A stretch of 64,000 bases of DNA. It comes from Gyromitra esculenta. Taxonomy: Eukaryota; Ascomycota; Pezizomycetes; Pezizales; Discinaceae. The stretch covers positions 1,302,001-1,366,000 of the forward strand of contig JBCAML010000011.1 in the NCBI GenBank assembly GCA_038503075.1. The letters are read 5' to 3'. Positions 34,364 through 46,990 of this stretch are shown piece by piece. The position numbers were made by a program, and so were the translations under genes. Every line of letters starts with the position of its first letter. Position 1 is the stretch's first letter. The notes under the pieces were generated by a model. That model searched no databases. It was not told where the DNA came from and saw only the letters and a list, made by a program, of their open reading frames with translations.

Positions 34364-36449
34364 CAGGGAAAAAAGCCCGTCTTTGGTTTTCCTTTCTTAG
34401 ATCTCCTTCCACCGCGCTGCGCAGATATACAGACATATTCGTTATCTCCAGCACAATCAACAGCCTAGGTACCCAGGCCAATTTCCCCCAAAATATGCAC
34501 TAATTACCTTAAGAAGACTGCTAAAAATATGGCTACTGATGTTACTACATTTAAGCAAAAAGCTATTCGGCTTTTCCCTACCACACTGCTTGGGCATGAC
34601 TAAAGAGCTAATAATTCTCCTAAGCTAGAAAGAATGGGAACAGCGTGTTGCACTATGGTCTAAAAAACCGTCGATAATGGATTTTTGATTAGGAGGTCAA
34701 GGCTTTGTTTTTTATTTTTATTTTATTTATTGTCGAGTGATACATCATGATAGAAAATCCAGCGTGGGCGCGATCCGTATTTTAACACAAGCAGCGTGCC
34801 CTCTCCCAAACACCGGCAAAGCTGACTCTCTCAGGTGGGGGCTCAGGTCTACACTTGTTCATTGGCCACTTTGTAATTGACTAGGCTGCTAGCCTAGGGA
34901 TGCCATCGGAAAATTTACGAATATATCGTGTGCATATGATACGTTTGCTACTCTGCGTTGAGCCACCGCCACATAGGGAGGTCAGCATTTGTTACCAGTG
35001 TAGGGGATAAGTCAATATGCCTTAATTTGAAGACTGAGCTCTATATTAGACAAGTTGAGCGATAAGTTCCAAACAGAGACGGCTGTTTTTATTTTGGTAC
35101 TCTCTAGAAGATACAAACTAGCTATTATAGTAGAGTACTGTTTGTAAGAACCGTGTAACATGCTAAACTCTCTGTACTCAACATCTTGATCCAAAGCCAG
35201 TAAAGACACAAAATAAAACTTGAAGTATAGAAATACGACACGTAACCGCATCCCCCTCAAGTCTCTATCATATCCAACTATCCAGCCAAATAGCAATATT
35301 CAGCATGCCTCGTCCCAGTTTGGCTTTTATTTTTTATTTTTATTTTTCGTTTAGAAATCGCCCCTTAACCTCCTTCATTTGAAGAAAGCTATTACTAGGC
35401 ATTCCGATTCCAACTGATTTTCCGATTCTATAGCGGTCGAAACAAAGATGATATGTAGGCGGATGGCTTGTACGAAAGGGTTGACGTTTGTACAACCTTT
35501 CTATCGTCCAAAACTTCCGACCCGCGGTAAATATCACTGTTCCGCCTAGGCAGCTAGAATCGAGTTCAGGTATACCCCTCCATCTCTGAAGATTATATCG
35601 CGGGGGTGATATTTTCGTTTTCCGTTTGTTGCTCGTTTCTAGTCGCTCGCGAGAAAGATGTAACCGGCTTGTCATACCGCTCAGCACTTTCCGTCCTCAA
35701 ACCATCCCCAGCCGTCTCCCCTACCATCCGTCAACGGCGAATCCGAGCCGCATTCCAGCTTCGTTGTTCCCAAGACAGCTCGCAGATGTTTAATCTGCCC
35801 ACATATTCCATCGGATGCACAACACAACATAACACCAACCCTAGCTTCCTGTCCAGACCCCTACTCAGCTGTCTTTAACCTATAGAAGAAGTGAAAAGAA
35901 CTGCTGCGCAGAACGTGTCTAGGGGCCGGGGCAACAGGAAGGATCAAGAAGAAAAAAGCCACACCGTAAAACCATGCAAAAAAACAAAAATACAACATAG
36001 AAAAATAGAAGGAAAACCATGCGCCTTCGAAACCCAACGACCCTATCATCATTCGTTCCCGCCAACCATCCCCAGAAAGGACAAAAAGGGAAAAGGAAAG
36101 AATAGAAAGGATAAGAAAAAAGAACGAAGACGAAAAAGAACTTTACAAAAGCCGAATCGAGAATGAAAGAAAAGGACTATCCGGTTTGCGCTGTTGACAC
36201 CCTATAGTTTATCAACTCGAACAGTAAATTTTCCACCGAACCCTTTGTCGTAATGTACATTCCTCCGCGTGCTGTCGAGTCGTAGTTGTCCAATCGATGC
36301 GCGCTATTACCCGATCTTTCACTTTGGTATTCTCCTTAAATTTAACAATATACTAAACACTACCTCACTCCGTTAACCACCACCACCACCACCCCTCACC
36401 ACCCCACCTCAGCCGCCCCCTGATTCAGCTTATAGATAGGCTGTACGAG
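34364..36449. other. Gene-poor 2.1 kb between MITE and DHH1 3' end
   Basis: AT-rich segments (34700-34740, 35325-35345) and a Lys/Arg-rich A-rich stretch (35890-36170). None of the open frames shows family similarity. The CCACCACC run near 36380 lies in the presumed DHH1 3' UTR. Confidence 0.45.
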
Positions 36450-38391
36450 CTACTGAGCTCGTACAGAAGGCCCCGAGTCAAAGCCGTTCGGGCCGTTAGG
36501 TCGTCCGCCAGGCTGACTCTGGTTCTGGCTGTACCGGGGATTCGGACGACGATTTTGTTGCTGCTGTTGCTGCTGCTGGGGGCCAGATCCTGGATATTGA
36601 CTTTGACTGGGACCCTGTTGGAATGATCGAGTTCCCCTCCCTTGCCCATGGTTAAGGCCACCACGGTTACTATTATGCTGAGGAACATGGTTCGTGTTCC
36701 GTTGCTGTTGCTGCTGCAATTGCTGAGAATTCTGATTACCTCCCGTTGGAGTTGGTCGTGTTTGTTGTGGCGTTGGTGGAGGCCGCGGAATAGATTCTGG
36801 AGAGTCATAAACGTAAAGCTTTTTGTCAATGGTGGGAGGTATAGGTTGGATTTCTGTGCCAAGCTCCTGCTCGATTTTGTATAGGTTGAATCTAATCATA
36901 GTCAACAAATAGCTCAGTAATAAAGGGGCGAGAGGGCTGACCGATCTTCCCAATTAATAAGGTTGATGGCAAGTCCAAGATGCCCAAATCTACCTGAACG
37001 ACCAATACGATGAAGGTATGTTTCCGCATTTTTAGGGAAATCAAAATTGATCACGACGTTTACAGCCTGAATATCAATACCACGAGTAAGAAGATCCGAA
37101 CATACAAGATTACGGCAAACACCGTTGCGAAAGTCATGGAAGACACGGTTACGATGTCCTTGGAGCATTTTAGCGTGAGAGTAGAAACATGAGTAGCCAA
37201 GCTCAGTGATTTTTTTGGCAAGTAGCTCAACACGATTTGTTGAGTTGCAGAAAATGATTGACTGATTTATTTGGAGCTGCATAAAAAGTTAGCGTGTAAA
37301 CAGGGTGCCCACGTGAATAATTTCCTCTGGATGTACCTTTGAGAAGAGGGTATTAAGGCAGTGGACTTTCTGCTTTTCTTCTACAAAAGCATAATACTGG
37401 GTCACACCGCGGAGAGTGAGCTCATCCATGAGATTAATTTCGTAGGGTTTGTTGAGATGTTTATCCTATACCTAGTCAATATACCTATTCATTATTTACC
37501 ATTACCCGAGTAACATACCATGAAACTCTTCACAACAAGCGGAAAGGTAGCACTGAACAACATTATCTGCCGATCGTTGGGGAAATATGCAAGGAGTTGT
37601 TCAATAATTGGAGTAAACTCGGGACTAAGAAGCTTGTCGGCCTCGTCCATGATGAAAGTCGGGCATTCGCTGAAATCGGCTACACCCTTGCCTGCGAGGT
37701 CAAGGATCCTACCGGGTGTCCCTACGAGAATATGTACGGCTTCATTGAGACGAATAATGTCGTCCTTAAGCCCAGTTCCTCCAGTTGTGACCATCACATT
37801 AATGCCCAGGTGCTTCCCCAATGACTTGCACACCTGCGAAGTTTGCAAAGCAAGTTCTCTTGTTGGCACAAGGATTAGTGCCTGCGTCTTTGTGCTCTTC
37901 GGATTTACTCGCTCTAGCGCAGGAATGACGAAAGCCGCGGTTTTCCCTGTGCCGTTTTTGGCACGGGCAAGGATATCGCGACCTGTCAAGGCTACGGGGA
38001 TAGTTTCTTCTTGAATAGGTGATGGTTTCTCGAAACCGGCCTCAAAAATGCCCATCAGTAGCTCTCGCTTGATGTAGAGATCCTCAAAATCAAGACCTTT
38101 TGTAGCAGTGACATCCTAAGTCTTGTTAGTTTGGCTCTATGACAGAAGAAAACCTATCAAAGAAACTGGAGACCACAACTCACCTCAGTCTGTGGTCTCA
38201 GGTCCTTTTTCGGGGCTATCAATTTTGCTTTCCAGTTGGGGTCCTGACCACTAAAGAGATGACGCCAGTAAGCGGGCTAGTAGAAAACAGGCAACAAGCG
38301 ATTGTTGCTACGCCAACCAAGAGGAGGCACAAGGGATGAAGGCTTACCTCAACGACGTAGATTCAAGTTGGTCGGCGAGTGTGGTCGCCAT
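36450..38391 (-). CDS. DHH1: DEAD-box RNA helicase Dhh1/DDX6
   Basis: An ATP-dependent RNA helicase that promotes decapping and translational repression in P-bodies. It starts [14 protein letters not shown] at 38391, then [20 protein letters not shown]. The Q motif is FEKPSPIQ, motif [10 protein letters not shown], Ia [13 protein letters not shown], Ib [14 protein letters not shown] (IMDEADKL), III SAT (LFSATFP), then in RecA2 [10 protein letters not shown], the motif V block [13 protein letters not shown] and motif [15 protein letters not shown]. The end is a Gln/Asn/Pro-rich low-complexity tail (CAG-type glutamine runs near 36560-36720) as in filamentous-fungal Dhh1. Introns separate the catalytic exons; donors GTAAGC (38348 region) and GTGAGT (after PQTE) are clear. 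TAG is at 36450-36452. Confidence 0.95.
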
Positions 38392-40589
38392 TTATATGGT
38401 AGAGTGTGAGAGTATAAGAATTTAACGTAAAAAAAAAAAAGGGATGGTTTGGTTTGGTGACAATGCAGGTTGACACCAACTAAATAGCGCGAGGGGGAAA
38501 TTCTTGTAAAAGGTGAAGTAGATAAGTATAGATTCACGCAGCAAGCGATGATATATGATTTAGATGGAATTCAATGATGCCTGCTGTAGTTCGACAAAGT
38601 GTGGAGGAAGGTAGGTAGGATCAGTGGAAAGGGGTGGGGGGGAGTAGGAGGAGAAGTGTTAAAAATCGAGCGGGATGAAGTGGTGATGTTGACACGGGAT
38701 GACAAGAATCTGATTGATTGATCGTGAGAAAGATGCTGAGGGTGATAGGAGGGAGAGCAGAAAATTCGATCGGATGTGAAGCGGAGTGTATGGCTGGAGG
38801 ATGAGAGGAGGAAACGCAGTAGGAGTGGTAGCAGGAAACTAAGGACAGATCCGGGATTATGATGGATGGGTTATACTGATTGGACTGGTTTAAGGCGAAG
38901 GAGAGGTGGAGATAGAGAGAGGAGTGTCTCTTTTGTTCGGATTTCTTTTTTTGGGGGGTGCAGTGATAGGATAGGTACGGCAGAAAAGCGATGGAACACT
39001 CAACGTCAAGGCGTGAGAGGCTGATGGTTCCCGACTTCTGCCCACAACCCCTAGCCCTTAGCGTATACGTGGTGGAACAATCTTCTGATACACCAAGAAC
39101 CTTGCTCCACGATACCCATTTCAATTCGTACACGATGTTTTCTGTGTTACAAACTATAGGGTTGGCTTATAGCTCTTCCAGCTTTCTAAAGCTCAAGTGT
39201 GGGATTAGCGCCACTTACTAGGATACCTCTCTTGAACCTTCAACCCAAGACAGAACCTATAGAGATGGAGCTACATGTAATTATCTCAATGACATTTTGT
39301 TAGTGCAAGTATCATTTCAATTGCAACAAAAAAGATACAAGTCCCGTATTTTTGTATTCAGTTGGATTCCTAGAAGTCTATAAACCCTATAGGTGGGGAT
39401 AGTGGGAACCCCTTCGTGAGTTCTGAATCAAGCCAATAGAAATTGATGATATCAATTGAACACTCTAAAACATATCTTCCCTGCCATTTTCTAAGTTGAG
39501 ATTCGCGGCTTCTAAAGTGATTATTATCATTTTTGTGTGAGCTAGGTGTAACATTCTCCCTTTCCGATCAACGTCTTATTTGAGTACCTAACGCTACGAG
39601 TGATTGTCTGTGAAATGCGCGATTTAGAAATAGGCGTCTGTATATATACTATCACTGAGTTTTAGGCTAGATGGGCTAGGTGAATCAAATTTCAGACTAA
39701 AGTAAAAACGATTTAGGGACGAGCTATACTACTGTCTTTAAGTCTTATAAACGGCTCTCATTACTCCACCATGGTTGGTAGCTTGTACTATATGTACATA
39801 TGTATATAGCACATATTTACCTATCCACAAGTCATGTCATTAACAAAACGCTTAACCATCAACAGTACCCAACTTGAACCCTCCGTGGCATTTCAATCTT
39901 CCACGTAGATCACCCTTCCAACTCCGCCTACCTTTGTTCAAATGCGTTTCTCACCAGCTTATAACTCGGGTTATCACTATCGGCGTCAAGGTGAAAGCGA
40001 TCTAGTTATCATGAACTCTCTTGATAAACTTACCTCCTCGGACCCTAAATACTAGATTAGATAAAGCAGTTGGCATTTTCTATAATGGAAAGACGATTTC
40101 ATCATTAAATATCACTCGTTTGAAAACGCCATAACATTCATATCTTCCTAGCTTTAAAATGAGACGGGAGTCCCGAAACATATTATTTGGCTTTCTAATA
40201 GATCATAATGTTGAAGATGGTGTTTCCGTATTTGTCACTGTATTGGTTTGTTTAGCTCTTGATCAAGCCGGCCGGAGAATCCTGCAGGTTACACACCCAC
40301 CTCAGATAATCACGATCGGTGGATGTACCATATATAGAAAGTATTTTCTTTGTATGAAGTATTTAATCTTCAGTTGGATGTCGAGGTATTTAAACCTTTA
40401 TCAGCTGCTGCCAGAGATAGAGTACTATATATGCTTCTGATAGCCCGTATTTAGCAAATGGAGATTTTATATGAAGTATTAGGGGCAATTATGGGCGTAA
40501 TTGGGTTATTGGGATTTATAAATTTAATTAGTTGTTTATTTTATGTCCGGTATTTCGCGTTCACACCAACTGTTGCATCACTATAAACC
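38392..40589. other. Gene-poor 2.2 kb between DHH1 start and COG6 end
   Basis: DHH1 promoter and leader are purine-biased (38580-38960). TACATGTA occurs at 39272-39279. AT-rich sequence follows. The open frame at 40159-40440 has no recognisable domain and no splice partner. Confidence 0.45.
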
Positions 40590-42778
40590 TTAAGTTAACA
40601 AAACCCTCACCTCGTCCACCGTTCTCGGCCACACTCCTCTTGCTGCATCCACGCCTCCTTCCATCTCACTAGCTAACACGTCTATAACCACTTCTTCGAT
40701 CCTTTTAAAATCTTGTACAAATCGCTCGGTCGCTTCGTGTATGATTTCACCAATTATCTTTGGCGAAGATAATCGCTTTAGCTCGGCTTGTGCGTCTAGC
40801 AACGCTGAAGGGAGGAAGTCATCTAGGGTTTGGGAAACCTGAGTGAGTGAGGGGAGGGAGAAAGGGAGGAGCTGGGTTAAGGAAGTTTTCTGTATATTGT
40901 TAGAAGATACGGATGTTGAAAGAGGGAGGGGGGTTTACTGTTGGATTCCAATCGTCAAGTGCAATTAGAAGTGGGTGCAGGCCAGATGTGTGCACAAAGA
41001 AGTTATGTTCATAGTCGATTAGCATCTTCGCATACTTCTCAATCTCCTCCTCTAGCTTCGCAATCCGATCCTTAGTGAACGTGAACTGCTCGAGCGTGGA
41101 TTTGGTAGCTAGTATACAGTTCAGCTCAAGGATATTACCCTGCGCGTCCCCCAGGCCTTGTCCGAGGACGCGACAACGATCGAGGTATGGATCTAATGCT
41201 TCCTCGAGTATCTTTGAAAATTCGCCCTCACGCTCTACTGCTGGTGCAAGTGAGGTATCGTAGGAGCCCATGAGATCACGCAACTGTTTGAGTGCATCTA
41301 GGAAAAATTCAGGTGGTGATATATCTGATGGCGCGCTCGGAAGCTCAACCTGAATAGCGCGAACTTGAGCTTGAAGGGTGCTATGGAACTGACGGAGCGC
41401 AGCTTGCTCGACGGTTTTCATAGTACCGAGGAGGAATGAGTCCTCGCCGAGTAACTTCTCAAATGTGAGGTGATAATAATTAATTAGGTTTGAGATCCTA
41501 TACGCTAGGGCACTATCCTCATGGCTGGCAATAATCTGTTCGATCCGTGATTTGAGTGGCTTGCACACCGCCTCTAGGTTTTTATCAACCAACATCATCA
41601 GCCCCCTCCTTGCGTCCCATCCTCCGAGTGCTTCCATAGTATCCTCCCTATCATCTCCGACCCAGGGCTCGCTTTTGAGCCCTTCTTCAATGCCCCCAAG
41701 GATACTGTTCTGTCCTTCTCCCTCCTGTGAGATAAAGAGAACCTCCAGTGCCTCTTGCTCGCCAACTGTTGCGGAATGAAGCCAAGCAAGCATGTCACCA
41801 ATATAGCGAAGAGGATCATGAGCGTAAAGTTCGATAGGCTTTGTGGCAGGATCTAGGCCGGAAGCGCCTTGAGGAGCGCCAGTAAGAGCAGTGTAGAAAG
41901 AATCAAGAAGGATCTTCTGGCGGGCTTCAGCGAAGAAGTCGAGGCAATTTTGGAAAAGTGTTGGCCGTTCAGCTAGCACTCGTAGTGCCCGTCTGATCCC
42001 AGCGTTTATTTGAGGGCTATCTAGCGAGAGATGTTTTAGCTCCCGCTGAATCCATCGGTATAGTTTCTGGAATGCAGCATGAAGGTGTTTCGTCATCAGA
42101 TCCATAATTTCCATACTGTCTTCACCGGTTAGTTTCACTACCCTAGCCCTGAAAATGAAGTCCGAGGAGCGATCCCATAACACACCCAGCCCTTTGATTC
42201 TCGCTTGCTAATAGAATCTCACAGTCACTGTGTATTCTCTTCACTCTGCTGAGAATCCTGAAGAATCGGTCATCCAGGGGCTCGGCGGAACTGGTTAATA
42301 CCAGGGTATCATCTTCAGAGACAACAAAATGAGATGTGAATGCTTGTAGTAAAGCTTCTTTGGTTTCAATATCTTGCTTTTGTGACAGTAGTTGAGAGGC
42401 TTCATCTAGTATTGGGGCAGTTTCGGAAGAAGATGCAGTAATGTGGGATCGTAGAGAGGATACTACGGTGTTCATGGTGCCCAAGGTGGTTCCGATATGT
42501 TTCAATTGCTGCGTACAAATTTTATTTCAGCAAATGTCTACGGATACGTTTTATTACTATGAAATGTATGCTACCTCAGCTATCTTAGTAAATTCTTGTA
42601 CTATATGGGCATTGTTTTGGATAACTTCTGCCTGCACGTCAACTCGGAGCTGTCGACGTGAGTCTGGGGAATTGGCGGTGAAGCGGGAATCCAGCACCTG
42701 GAGGGCATTACGGATCTCTGGGTCTGAATAGGAGGCGGAGAGGACTGATGAGAGTCTCTGCTGAGAGAGAGAATCCAT
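40590..42778 (-). CDS. COG6: Conserved oligomeric Golgi complex subunit 6
   Basis: COG6 is a lobe B subunit of the COG tether that guides retrograde vesicles to the Golgi. Exons 42778-42575, 42508-42186, 42115-40939 and 40889-40590 give 667 aa. The family core reads QLKHIGTTL, CEILLASENQRAG joined over an intron (with ACTAACC branch) to MEIMDLMTKHLHAAFQKLYRW, RPTLFQNCLDFFAEAR, IELYAHDPLRYIGDMLAWLH and the C-terminal GVWPRTVDEVRVLL. The continuous long open frame before MEIMDLM is intron read-through (VLWDRSSDF...) and should not be included. It is divergent from ATG9, 527 bp apart. Confidence 0.93.
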
Positions 42779-43305
42779 CGAGTGGCTATCGTTTGGATGG
42801 AGGTTCGGGGACGGAGGTGGGGGGTGTCCTGGGCTGTCCCTCAATCCCACTATTACCCGGCAGTGATAGATAAGGATTGACCTTTCTGTAGTGTGACGAG
42901 TGACCCTTGACCTTGAGAGGCTGAGGGTAGCCACGCGATCAGCGAACGTGCATGGGACCACTCACAGGGAATCACCAAGACAGCTTCCTATCATATCGAG
43001 GAGGAACTGCTGGTGCTCGAGAGCTATCGTGACTCCCTTCACCACCCCCCACCGTTGATAGCCGTCAACAGGCATTATACCAACGGTCAAGCATCACCAG
43101 CTCATCTCTCATCGGCCGCTCTCCCATTCCATCACTATATACTATACGATATTGCTATCTCGCATCCTAAGATTTCAAAAAACGGGTTTCTATTCCCCCG
43201 CTTCCCGGATAGCTTCCCCTCCAGCTTTCAAATTACAACAATAATTACTACGAAATCATTCCGACGGAGCAAACGTCTAGTCCCTAATCTAGTGGCTTCA
43301 TTAAG
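42779..43305. promoter_or_regulatory. Divergent promoter region COG6/ATG9
   Basis: The 527-bp gap holds both promoters and leaders. A short open frame extending COG6 upstream to 42961 lacks conservation. No defined factor site recognised. Confidence 0.45.
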
Positions 43306-46300
43306 ATGACGAGCCGAATCCTGTCCCAGATTTTCAACCAGAACTCGGCTTCGATATACGAGACCCTACGGCAAAATGATGCTGCTGAAAACTCAGGTTC
43401 AGACGTGGACGATCTCGAAGAGCAAGCTGGAATGTTACCAAGTGAGAATGGCCCCGAGCAGTACGGGGATGACATGGATGAAGATCAAAGTATCCTTGAA
43501 CTACGACAGCAACCCCCAGCCCCCGCTACTTCATCGTTCCTAGCTCAGTCCAGTCAGCGCCCGTTATTCTCCACTATGTCCCGATCACGGGGGAACCGCT
43601 ATGCTCCACAGCGGTTCAGAGATGAGGAGCCGGAGGATAACGACGAGGTTCCAGCTTCTTTGCTCTTTGAGGCCGGAAGTCAGGGCGTCAGTAGAAACAG
43701 TAAACTAGGACGAAGTGGTGCGCCGGATCTAGGAAAAATGGGGGGTGGTGGACCAGGGCCTGTGACAGAGGCATCGAGAAAACGAAATCTAACGGATGAT
43801 CTGCAGTGGGCTGCAGCGACTGCACAAGTTCCCCAGCAAAGTGATGAGCACGAAGCTAAAGAAATTAGAAGGCAAGCTAGATTGGGATTGATTGGCCCTA
43901 AGGAAAGGGCGTTATGGAAGTGGGCCAACGTCGAAAATTTGGATAACTTTCTGAACGATGTAAGCCGCAAATATTGCTTGTTACATTTTAAAGCGAAAGC
44001 TGCCGTTGGTTAATAACTCTTTAGGTATACGACTACTTCCTGGGGAAGGGGATTTATAGCATCACTCTCAATCGGATTTTAAGCCTACTGTAAGTGTCTT
44101 TTTAAAAAGAGATCTGGGAAACTAGCTTATGATGGCCCCCAGAACACTAGGCTTTGTTGTCACCTTTTCAACATTCCTTAGTTTGTGTATAGACTACAAG
44201 TCGATCCACCAACATAATAAATTCCAAGAGGTTCTTATCCCGCATTGTATGAGCCGGTAAGCATTATTTCCTCAAGCTTTCTTTAGCCCAGGATACCGAC
44301 TGACTCATACTAGAATGTCGGGGACTGCAACTTTCTTCTTATGGATGGTATCTTTCTACTGGATTATAAAGGCAATTCACTTTGTACTCGATACCCGACG
44401 CCTCTGGGATATTCATAACTTTTACACCTATTTACTCGAAATACCCGACGAAGACATGCAGACAGTGAAATGGCAGGATGTGGTTTCACGTCTGATGATA
44501 CTGCGAGATGACAATCCCACAACATCGGAGACAGTTCGCCGTCGCCATTATACCAACCAGTCAAAACAACGAATGGATGCCCACGACATTGCAAACAGGT
44601 TGATGAGGAAAGACAACTACCTTATCGCGCTGTTCAATAAAGAGATCTTAGATCTCACCATCCCCCTCCCATTTTTAAGGAATAGGGGGTCGATGTTGAC
44701 AAAAACTTTGGAGTGGAACTTAAGCTTGTGTATCCTTGACTACGTATTCAATGAACAAGGTCAACTAAGAACTTTGTTCCTGAAAGAGGGTCACAGAAGG
44801 GTCCTAAGTGACGGGCGAGTGGATTCTTCGATCACCTATAAGACATGATAACGCTGACATTTAGTAGATTAAGAAGGCGATTCATGTTCGCAGGCGTAAT
44901 GAATATCATAACCGCTCCATTCATTGCCACATATTTTTTACTTGTTTTCTTGCTCCGGAACGTCCATGTCAGTAAATTCCAGTCTTCGCAGAGAATGTAG
45001 TTAAACTGATGTGGTTTACAGGATTTCATCAAAACTCCAGCACGGATCGGTCATCGTCAATACACTCCGCTCGCAGAGTGGAAATTTCGCGAATTCAACG
45101 AGCTTCATCACATCTTCCACATGCGCCTCGACATGAGTTATCCCGCAGCCGAAGCATATGTTGACCAATTTCCTAAAGAGAAGACAGCCCAGGCTGCACG
45201 GTAATTATATTTGCTCCTCATCGCCCATCGAGATTTTACATACTAACGCTAGTGTGTTTTTCTAGATTCGTTTCATTCGTTGCAGGGTCATTACTAGGGG
45301 TTTTGGCGATTGCCTCACTTATCGATAGCGACCTAATCCAAGGATTCGAGATCACGCCAGGGTTAACGGCGTTCACATACATGGCAGTACTTACCACCAT
45401 CGTGGCAGTGTCCCGCGGGATGTTACCAGAGGAAAATACAATCTATGATCCGGAATGGAGTCTGAGAAATGTTATACAGCATACGCATTATATGCCGGTA
45501 GAGTGGAAAGATAAACTGCGATCTGATGAGGTCAAACGCGATTTCATGAAATTGTATGACATGAAAGTATCAATCTTCGTTGCGGAGATTATGAGCGTCA
45601 TCTTCACCCCATTCGTGCTTTGGTGGAGTTTGCCAAAATGCTGTGATCGAATCATTGATTTCTTTCGGGAGTTTACGGTGCACGTTGATGGTATTGGATA
45701 CGTTTGTAGTTTTGCCGTATTCAATTTCCAGAAATCTGGGCACAATGTGGAAGACCTTCGCGAAGAGTACTTCGCCTCAAAGGACAACAAAATGCTTTCC
45801 TCTTACCTTGGTTTTATGGACCAGTACCACGGAACACAGATTAGAGGCGGTGGCGGAAAACGGCAACACCAGAGGCCATACTCTATGAGCCCGATTCTCA
45901 CTGCAGAAATGGCTAAATCAAGCCAATTCCGCCGACAAGAGGCTGTAGCTATGGGGAAGTCCATCCATCGGGAATCACCAGGCCGTATGAGTAGCTCAAT
46001 GATGTTACAATCCTCATTACTCGACCCTCAGCACCAGCCGCCAGCTTTCACGAGAAGTATGCGGCAGCCGATGTTCCACCCGTCAAGTGCGGTCGAGGAG
46101 GAGGATGAAGAGGAGGTGGATGTGACACCAAGAGGTGAAGGGAAAATGAGGTATAGGAGCAATCTGGGAGAGAGCTTTGTGGGCACGCAAGTTACAGCGA
46201 CAATGCTAGAGGCTGAGGATGAGGGAGCTGCAGGAGGAGGAGCGAATGTATTGGATCTGTTGAATCAGTTTGTCGGAGGGGGTGGGCACGGAGAGAGTGG

Positions 46301-46322
46301 TGGGGGAAGAGGTGTCGTTTAA
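43306..46322 (+). CDS. ATG9: Autophagy-related protein 9 (lipid scramblase)
   Basis: Atg9 is the multispanning scramblase carried on vesicles that seed the phagophore. Exons 43306-43959, 44025-44089, 44143-44256, 44314-44814, 44868-44967, 45022-45200 and 45266-46322 give 889 aa. The cytosolic N-terminus is acidic. Conserved segments: [43 protein letters not shown] with [75 protein letters not shown] and [18 protein letters not shown]. Several hydrophobic spans match the family. The joint exon 4/5 (VLSDG-LRRRF) works only with a GC donor (GG|GCGAGT), see findings. The C-terminal tail is low complexity and Gly-rich. Confidence 0.94.
44815..44867 (+). other. GC-AG intron in ATG9
   Basis: This 53-bp intron starts GCGAGT and ends TTTAGTAG, with a CTGAC-type branch site about 10-15 bases before the acceptor. 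No GT donor nearby gives the phase needed to reach LRRRFMFAG. Confidence 0.7.
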
Positions 46323-46990
46323 AGGAATGTTGGGCGTCACTTTTTTATTCTTGCGGTTGGGTTTCTATCGGGTTAGGCTTTGGTTGCAAGGTTGGTGCTA
46401 GTTTCAGACTGCATACAATTACTATAGGAGGCGTTGTTTCTTTTTCTCTTCTCTTATTTCATTTTTTGGGTGAGAGGCAATGGCGACTGGGTTATACGTG
46501 TTCCTTATTTCTAGTGTCTGCCATTCTATTTATTGCGCGATGGGTATTTTATGATGAGAACCTTCTTCGAAGGTAAGTGGAAAGCTTGTACGATATAAAT
46601 AAGTCCCGGATATACGTAGCTCTCAAATCGAGCAACTTCAGCATTTGTTCCCGGAGGTTTCCCATCTCAATTGTAGGCCAGAGTACTAGACAACCCTAGA
46701 ATCCTTCAAGTATGAGAACCCCTAGGCAAACATCACTCGCCATAACCCAAGGGTTGGATGCGTAAATGAATTCTACTACTACTACTACTACTACTAGGCA
46801 AACATCACAAGTCATCACTCATCTTTGGGCCCCGTCCGGCTGCCGAGGTTGTGGAACGGGTGATCAGCAAGGGCCAGCCAGCCGAGGTCGTGCCGCCAAC
46901 AACCTGCATATACTCTCCACTTCAAACCTTTCGCAGCTTCAAGTACTACAACCTTCAATCTCACCCAGAGCTTCTTACGCAACCATCATA
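46323..46990. other. Intergenic between ATG9 and GCDH
   Basis: ATG9 3' UTR and the GCDH promoter. A CTA microsatellite of eight or nine units lies at about 46771-46797. No gene seen. Confidence 0.5.

Noticed and set aside
35890..36170. Lys/Arg-rich 91-codon frame
   Set aside because: Composition artefact of an A-rich stretch; no homology signals.
40159..40440. 93-codon open frame in the DHH1-COG6 gap
   Set aside because: No domain, no splice partner, AT-rich context; expected by chance.
42116..42185. COG6 frame extension VLWDRSSDF... before MEIMDLM
   Set aside because: It is an intron with GTGTGT donor, ACTAACC branch and GACAG acceptor; splicing gives the family-conserved AGMEIMDLM.
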